Part shown: piece after piece, positions 6,129 through 9,058 of the stretch
Layout: every line of letters starts with the position of its first letter
Numbering within the stretch: position 1 is the first letter of the stretch
Assembly (NCBI GenBank): GCA_964412395.1
Contig: CAYPOY010000215.1
Coordinates: 1-9,058, forward strand
Source: CAYPOY01 sp964412395
GTDB lineage: Bacteria; Chloroflexota; Anaerolineae; B4-G1
Direction: 5' to 3'
DNA: 9,058 nucleotides
The notes under the pieces: generated by a model
The model's database searches: none
Told to the model about the DNA's origin: nothing
The model's input: only the letters and a program-made list of their open reading frames with translations
Program-made: the position numbers and the translations under genes

Positions 6129-6742
6129 ATGACCAGACTACGCATGCTCGTGACCGGTGGCAGCGGTTACCTGGGAGGCTGGGTCGTAAAGGGAATTACG
6201 TCGAAGAGGACCCACCCACGCCGATCAACCCCTACGGGCGCAGCAAGGCGCTGGCCGAGGAGGAGGTGCGCGCTTCCGGGGCCGAGGCGGTCACTGTGTG
6301 CACCTCGCTCATCTACGGATGGCGACTGCGCATGGGCCGGCACACACGCTGGATCGTGGACGACCTGGAGGCCGGCAAGCCGGTGCGGCTCTTCACCGAC
6401 GAATTGCGCTGCCCGATATGGGTAGAGAGCCTGGCGGCGGCGGTGGTCGAACTGGCCGGGCTGAACTACATGGGCGTGTTGCACGTAGCCGGCGCGCAAC
6501 TGCTTTCACGCTATGAGTTCGGCGTGCGATTGCTGCGCTTCCACGGCCTGGACCCCAGCCCGATCATCCCCGCCCGCAGCGTAGCGAACAGGAGCGGCCT
6601 CCGCCGCCCGCTCGACTGCACGCTCGATTGTTCCCGCGCCCGGTCGCTCCTGCGCACCCCGCTGCCTGGTTTTGATGAGGTATTGGGCCGACGGATGGGA
6701 TATTGCTTCGAACACCCCGTTGCCCGAAAGTCTGGCCTTTAG
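6129..6742 (+). pseudogene. RmlD-like sugar-nucleotide epimerase/reductase (SDR), deleted and frameshifted
   Basis: The N-terminus in one frame reads MLVTGGSGYLGGWVV, the NAD(P)-binding GxxGxxG motif of extended short-chain dehydrogenases. It has a fair start: GAGGA at 6118-6122, 6 bases before ATG 6129. Near 6191 the coding frame changes to GNYVEEDPPTPINPYGRSK, which holds the catalytic Y-x-x-x-K pair. It then continues with LIYGWRLRMG, VRLFTDEL and RPLDCTLDCSRARSLL to TAG at 6740-6742. This order and the C-terminal motif fit dTDP-4-dehydrorhamnose reductase-like proteins. In intact members about 100 residues separate the first block from the second, so an internal deletion of about 300 bases plus a frameshift has destroyed the gene. 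ATG codons within the second frame (such as 6266) could express only a tail lacking cofactor binding. Confidence 0.8.
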
Positions 6743-6761
6743 GGGCAAAGTAGTGTATAAT
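6733..6761 (+). promoter_or_regulatory. Promoter with a perfect TATAAT box
   Basis: TATAAT at 6756-6761 lies 30 bases before ATG 6792, giving a leader of roughly 25 bases. The -35 position at 17 bases spacing (6733-6738, TGGCCT) matches only three of six. The -10 is convincing and the -35 weak. It would start transcription just after the epimerase remnant's stop. Confidence 0.55.
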
Positions 6762-6791
6762 CTAAGCCAGGTGAATGGAAGGTGAACCACG

Positions 6792-7571
6792 ATGGTGATG
6801 CTGATGACCCGGCAGAAAATGGAAGAGAAGCTGGAACAAGTATTTGCCCCAGAGCAGACCGATAGCCTGGTAGAAGTGCTGGACACGATACAGCAGGTCG
6901 AACTGGAGCGAGCCGCTGACACGCGGGACTTGAAGCAGGGGCTAACAACACTGACAGAGGAAGTGAGAAAGCTGACCTCTGCCCAGCAGCGCACCGATGA
7001 GCGCCTGGCCAAATTCGAGACGCGGACCGACCGCCGTTTCGCCGAACTGGCCGCTGCCCAACAGCGCACCGACGAGAGCGTAGCCCGGCTCAGCAGCGCG
7101 GTGGAGCGCCTGGCTGAGACGACGGAGCAAGGGATGGCCAGGCTCTGGGATGCAGTAGGCCATCTCCAGAATGAGATCGGAGGCTTGTCCAATCGTTTCG
7201 GTTTCAGCCTGGAGGAGTTTGTGGCCGCCTTGCTGCCCCCCTACCTGGAACGATACGACGGCATCACCGGCCTGACCCTGGATCGTCGCTACTTTGAGCT
7301 GCCCGAGGGGCTACAAGAGGTGGACCTGGTAGGAAGCGGTCAACGGGAGGGACAGCCAGTGATGGTGCTGGCCGATTGTCGGGCCAAGATTCGCGGCGGC
7401 GAGTTGCGCAAGTTGGCCGGCAAGTTGGAGAAAATAGCTGAGACGATCACGACAGGAGAGGTGGTCCAGATGGTGGTAGCGATGAACATCCACCCCTTGG
7501 CTGAGGCGGTCGCCCAGGAGACAGGGGTGAGGGTGATACCCTATAGCCGCATCAACCGCGAACGGAGCTGA
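6792..7571 (+). CDS. Coiled-coil protein with divergent PD-(D/E)XK-like domain
   Basis: This 259-residue protein has a short helical head (1-30), a coiled coil (about 35-130) with two AQQRTDE repeats at 64-70 and 89-95, and an alpha/beta C-terminal domain (about 135-255). EVDLV provides Asp178, and VMVLADCRAK stands where related DUF3782-like nuclease-fold proteins have E-C-K. Glu is replaced by Asp195 and Lys by Arg197. A helix LRKLAGKLEKIAE and a strand MVVAMNIHPLAEAV follow, as in that fold. Both key positions are conservatively changed, so catalysis is uncertain. GGAAGGTG at 6777-6784 is a plausible ribosome binding site, 7 bases before ATG 6792. It has the same head-coil-nuclease plan as the product of 2381-1434, but the sequences are too different for a recent duplication. 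Function is unknown. Confidence 0.82.
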   Translation: MVMLMTRQKMEEKLEQVFAPEQTDSLVEVLDTIQQVELERAADTRDLKQGLTTLTEEVRKLTSAQQRTDERLAKFETRTDRRFAELAAAQQRTDESVARLSSAVERLAETTEQGMARLWDAVGHLQNEIGGLSNRFGFSLEEFVAALLPPYLERYDGITGLTLDRRYFELPEGLQEVDLVGSGQREGQPVMVLADCRAKIRGGELRKLAGKLEKIAETITTGEVVQMVVAMNIHPLAEAVAQETGVRVIPYSRINRERS

Positions 7572-7715
7572 AGCTGGTCTTACCTGGCACCGACTTTCCC
7601 AGGCCCCAACGCTTTCTACTGGCCAAGCGGTTAAGCAAGATGGTGCTGGACTTCTACAACCTCATCATGAATGAACGCCCAGCCAAAGATAAACGACCCC
7701 GCCTTGTGTGGTAGG
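7572..7715 (+). pseudogene. Unrecognised coding remnant
   Basis: Directly after the TGA of the preceding gene the same frame stays open for 47 codons to TAG 7713-7715. It reads KLVLPGTDFPRPQRFLLAKR, then MVLDFYNLIMNERPAKDK. Third positions are mostly G or C and the composition is protein-like, so this looks like the tail of a former gene. No start codon lies near the beginning, and I do not recognise a family. A minus-strand frame overlaps it (7852-7631, 73 codons) but looks less convincing. Confidence 0.35.
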
Positions 7716-7756
7716 TCCTCAACATCGTTGCAGGATTCGACGTTCAGGGCGGGGTC
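7695..7756. repeat. Nine-base inverted repeat with T-run
   Basis: GACCCCGCC (7695-7703) and GGCGGGGTC (7748-7756) are perfect inverted arms separated by 44 bases. ACTTTTT follows at 7757-7763. It could act as a plus-strand terminator after the coiled-coil gene, but the loop is much longer than usual. It may instead mark the ends of a small inserted element. Confidence 0.4.
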
Positions 7757-7924
7757 ACTTTTTGCGGTGGTGATGAACAAAGCGCACTGGTCGGGGTAAT
7801 CTTCACATCTGTGAGGCAGATAGCAGCGCTCTGCCATATCTGGTGATGTCACGGCTGGGGCTTATTGTGGATTTTCGATGATACACCTCCTTGGCGCCCC
7901 ACCAGGATGCGTTGGAATGATGCT
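7757..7924. other. Unassigned stretch upstream of miaB
   Basis: No convincing gene, promoter with both boxes, or RNA gene is visible here. A minus-strand frame (7852-7631) covers half of it but has no recognisable family. AAGGAGGTG on the minus strand (7893-7885) resembles a ribosome binding site, but no start codon follows it, and the frame there stops within a few codons. It may be the trace of a lost gene. Confidence 0.4.
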
Positions 7925-9058
7925 GTGAGGTACTACATCTGGACGATTGGCTGTCAGATGAACATCGCCGACTCGCGGCGGCTGGCCTCGGCGCTGGAGC
8001 GGCTGGGCTATACACCCGCCGACCGCGCCGAGGAGGCGGACGTCGTCGTGCTCAACACCTGCGTTGTGCGCCAGTCGGCCGAGGACAAGGTCTACGGGCG
8101 GCTGGGCAGCCTGCGCCCCCTGAAGAAACGGAGCCCTGAGATGGTCATCGGGCTGATGGGCTGCCTGGTAGGCGTGAAAGACCCGGCCCCGCTGCGCCGC
8201 CGCTTCCCCTGGGTGGACGTATTTATGCCCCCTTCGGAGCCGGGGCCGCTGCTGGAGTACCTGGCCGGGCGGGGGATGGCGGACGAGGGCCAGGCGCTGG
8301 AGCGATGCCCTGAGTTTGTCGAAGGGACAGCGGATGCTGCCCGCCGCTACCGCCTGCAAGATAGTGACCTGCTCCTCCCGGCCCGCGACCGGGGCACCCT
8401 CGTCTCAGCCTACATCTCCATTGTATTGGGCTGCTCTCACGCCTGCACCTACTGCATCATCCCCTACCGGCGCGGCCCCGAACGGAGCCGCCCCGTCGAG
8501 GACATCCTGGCCGAGGCACGCGCGCTGGCGGCGCAGGGAGTGAAAGAGATCACACTGCTGGGACAGATCGTGGACCGGTATGGGCTCGAAAAGAAGCGAG
8601 AAGCAGGAGGCGGGAAACAAGAAGCAAGCAGTGGTTCGCCTCCTGCCTCTTGCCTCTTGCCTCCTGCCTCCTGCACCTTGCCTCTGGCGGACTTGCTGCG
8701 GCGCATCCACGAGATCGAGGGCCTCCAGCGCATCCGCTTCCTCACGTCGCACCCCAACTGGGTGACGGACGAATTGCTGGAGGCGGTGGCAGAGTTGCCG
8801 AAGGTGTGCGAGCACATCGAGGTGCCGGTGCAGGCCGGAGACGACGAGGTGCTGGCCCGCATGCGGCGTGGCTACACCGCCGACGACTACCGGAGCCTGA
8901 TCGCGCGCATCCGCGAGCGCATCCCCGGTGTCCCTTCGACAGGCTCAGGGCAGGCTCCTTCGACCCTTCGGCTACGCTCAGGGCAGGCAGGCTCAGGGCG
9001 CTGCTCCATCGCCACCGACGTCATCGTCGGCTTCCCCGGCGAGACGGAGGCCCAGTTC
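7925..9058 (+). CDS. miaB: tRNA-2-methylthio-N6-dimethylallyladenosine synthase MiaB (partial, repeat-invaded)
   Basis: MiaB adds a methylthio group to i6A37 of tRNAs using two iron-sulfur clusters and SAM. The 378 visible codons contain the N-terminal methylthiotransferase domain with Cys10 (IGCQMN), Cys46 (NTCVV) and Cys80 (MGC). The radical SAM motif is CSHACTYC (Cys170, 174, 177), followed by IIPYRRGPERSR, EITLLGQ, PVQAGDDEVLARMRRGYT and IATDVIVGFPGETE. The TRAM domain lies beyond the right edge. The GTG at 7925 gives the usual short lead MRYYIWTIGCQMN, with a weak GGAA 7 bases upstream; an in-frame ATG at 7907 is the alternative. Three repeat-derived insertions are in frame: residues 129-134, about 221-252 and 337-360. 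The conserved motifs are intact on either side of each, so the gene looks functional but bloated. Confidence 0.92.
   Translation, partial: MRYYIWTIGCQMNIADSRRLASALERLGYTPADRAEEADVVVLNTCVVRQSAEDKVYGRLGSLRPLKKRSPEMVIGLMGCLVGVKDPAPLRRRFPWVDVFMPPSEPGPLLEYLAGRGMADEGQALERCPEFVEGTADAARRYRLQDSDLLLPARDRGTLVSAYISIVLGCSHACTYCIIPYRRGPERSRPVEDILAEARALAAQGVKEITLLGQIVDRYGLEKKREAGGGKQEASSGSPPASCLLPPASCTLPLADLLRRIHEIEGLQRIRFLTSHPNWVTDELLEAVAELPKVCEHIEVPVQAGDDEVLARMRRGYTADDYRSLIARIRERIPGVPSTGSGQAPSTLRLRSGQAGSGRCSIATDVIVGFPGETEAQF
8307..8326 (-). repeat. Dispersed 20-base element, copy C
   Basis: On the minus strand it reads CCCTTCGACA, then AAC, then TCAGGGC. It is translated from the plus strand as PEFVEG (residues 129-134 of MiaB), in the linker between the methylthiotransferase and radical SAM domains, where extra residues should be tolerated. 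Confidence 0.75.
8585..8685. repeat. Heptamer tandem repeat with inverted repeat, inserted in miaB
   Basis: Six consecutive 7-base units of the type TGCCTCY run from 8644 to 8685 (the fifth is TGCACCT). GCAGGAGGCG (8603-8612) and CGCCTCCTGC (8637-8646) are perfect 10-base inverted arms. The block falls between GQIVDRYG and LADLLRRI of MiaB, where family members have a short loop. It adds about 32 low-complexity codons (KKREAGGGKQEA, PPASCLLPPASC) without breaking the frame. Confidence 0.85.
8932..8999 (+). repeat. Dispersed element, composite copy D
   Basis: A full 20-base copy (8932-8951) is followed by a longer variant, CCTTCGACCCTTCGG then CTACGCTCAGGGC (8957-8984), and a partial tail GGCTCAGGGC ending at 8999. 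Codons 8933-9004 form a 24-residue Ser/Gly/Gln/Arg-rich insert (PSTGSGQAPSTLRLRSGQ) between RERIPGV and SIATDVIVGF of MiaB. Confidence 0.85.

Overview
The window looks like a GC-rich bacterial chromosome segment. My best guess is the phylum Chloroflexota (Anaerolineae-like). This rests on strong G/C third positions, an ADP-forming acyl-CoA synthetase with alpha and beta parts fused, coiled-coil/PD-(D/E)XK-like proteins of a kind I associate with that phylum, and short repeats peppered through coding regions. The taxon is inference; no marker here settles it.

Left part (1-2475), all on the minus strand. A coiled-coil protein with a nuclease-like C-terminus (2381-1434) has its own good promoter. 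It is followed directly by gene debris: a family 3 solute-binding protein with an internal deletion, then a piece of a parallel beta-helix protein. A 44-codon open frame and the first 322 codons of an SNF2-type helicase come next. The helicase carries an N-terminal RNA-polymerase-alpha-CTD-like domain and runs off the left edge.

Centre (2492-6008), minus strand: a two-gene operon. An ADP-forming acyl-CoA synthetase is followed 22 bases later by tryptophanase. Together they fit amino-acid fermentation: tryptophan to indole, ammonia and pyruvate, then acyl-CoA to acid plus ATP.

Right part (6009-9058), plus strand. A divergent intergenic region with a heptamer inverted repeat leads to an RmlD-like epimerase pseudogene with a deletion and frameshift. 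Next come a second coiled-coil/PD-(D/E)XK-like gene behind a TATAAT box and about 350 bases of mostly unrecognised sequence with one coding remnant. The window ends with miaB (tRNA methylthiotransferase), cut by the right edge.

The most striking theme is repeat invasion of genes. A short element (CCCTTCGACA...TCAGGGC) lies in frame in the helicase, the acyl-CoA synthetase and miaB. miaB also holds an in-frame block of 7-base tandem repeats. I see no CRISPR array, tRNA, rRNA, integrase or intact insertion sequence.
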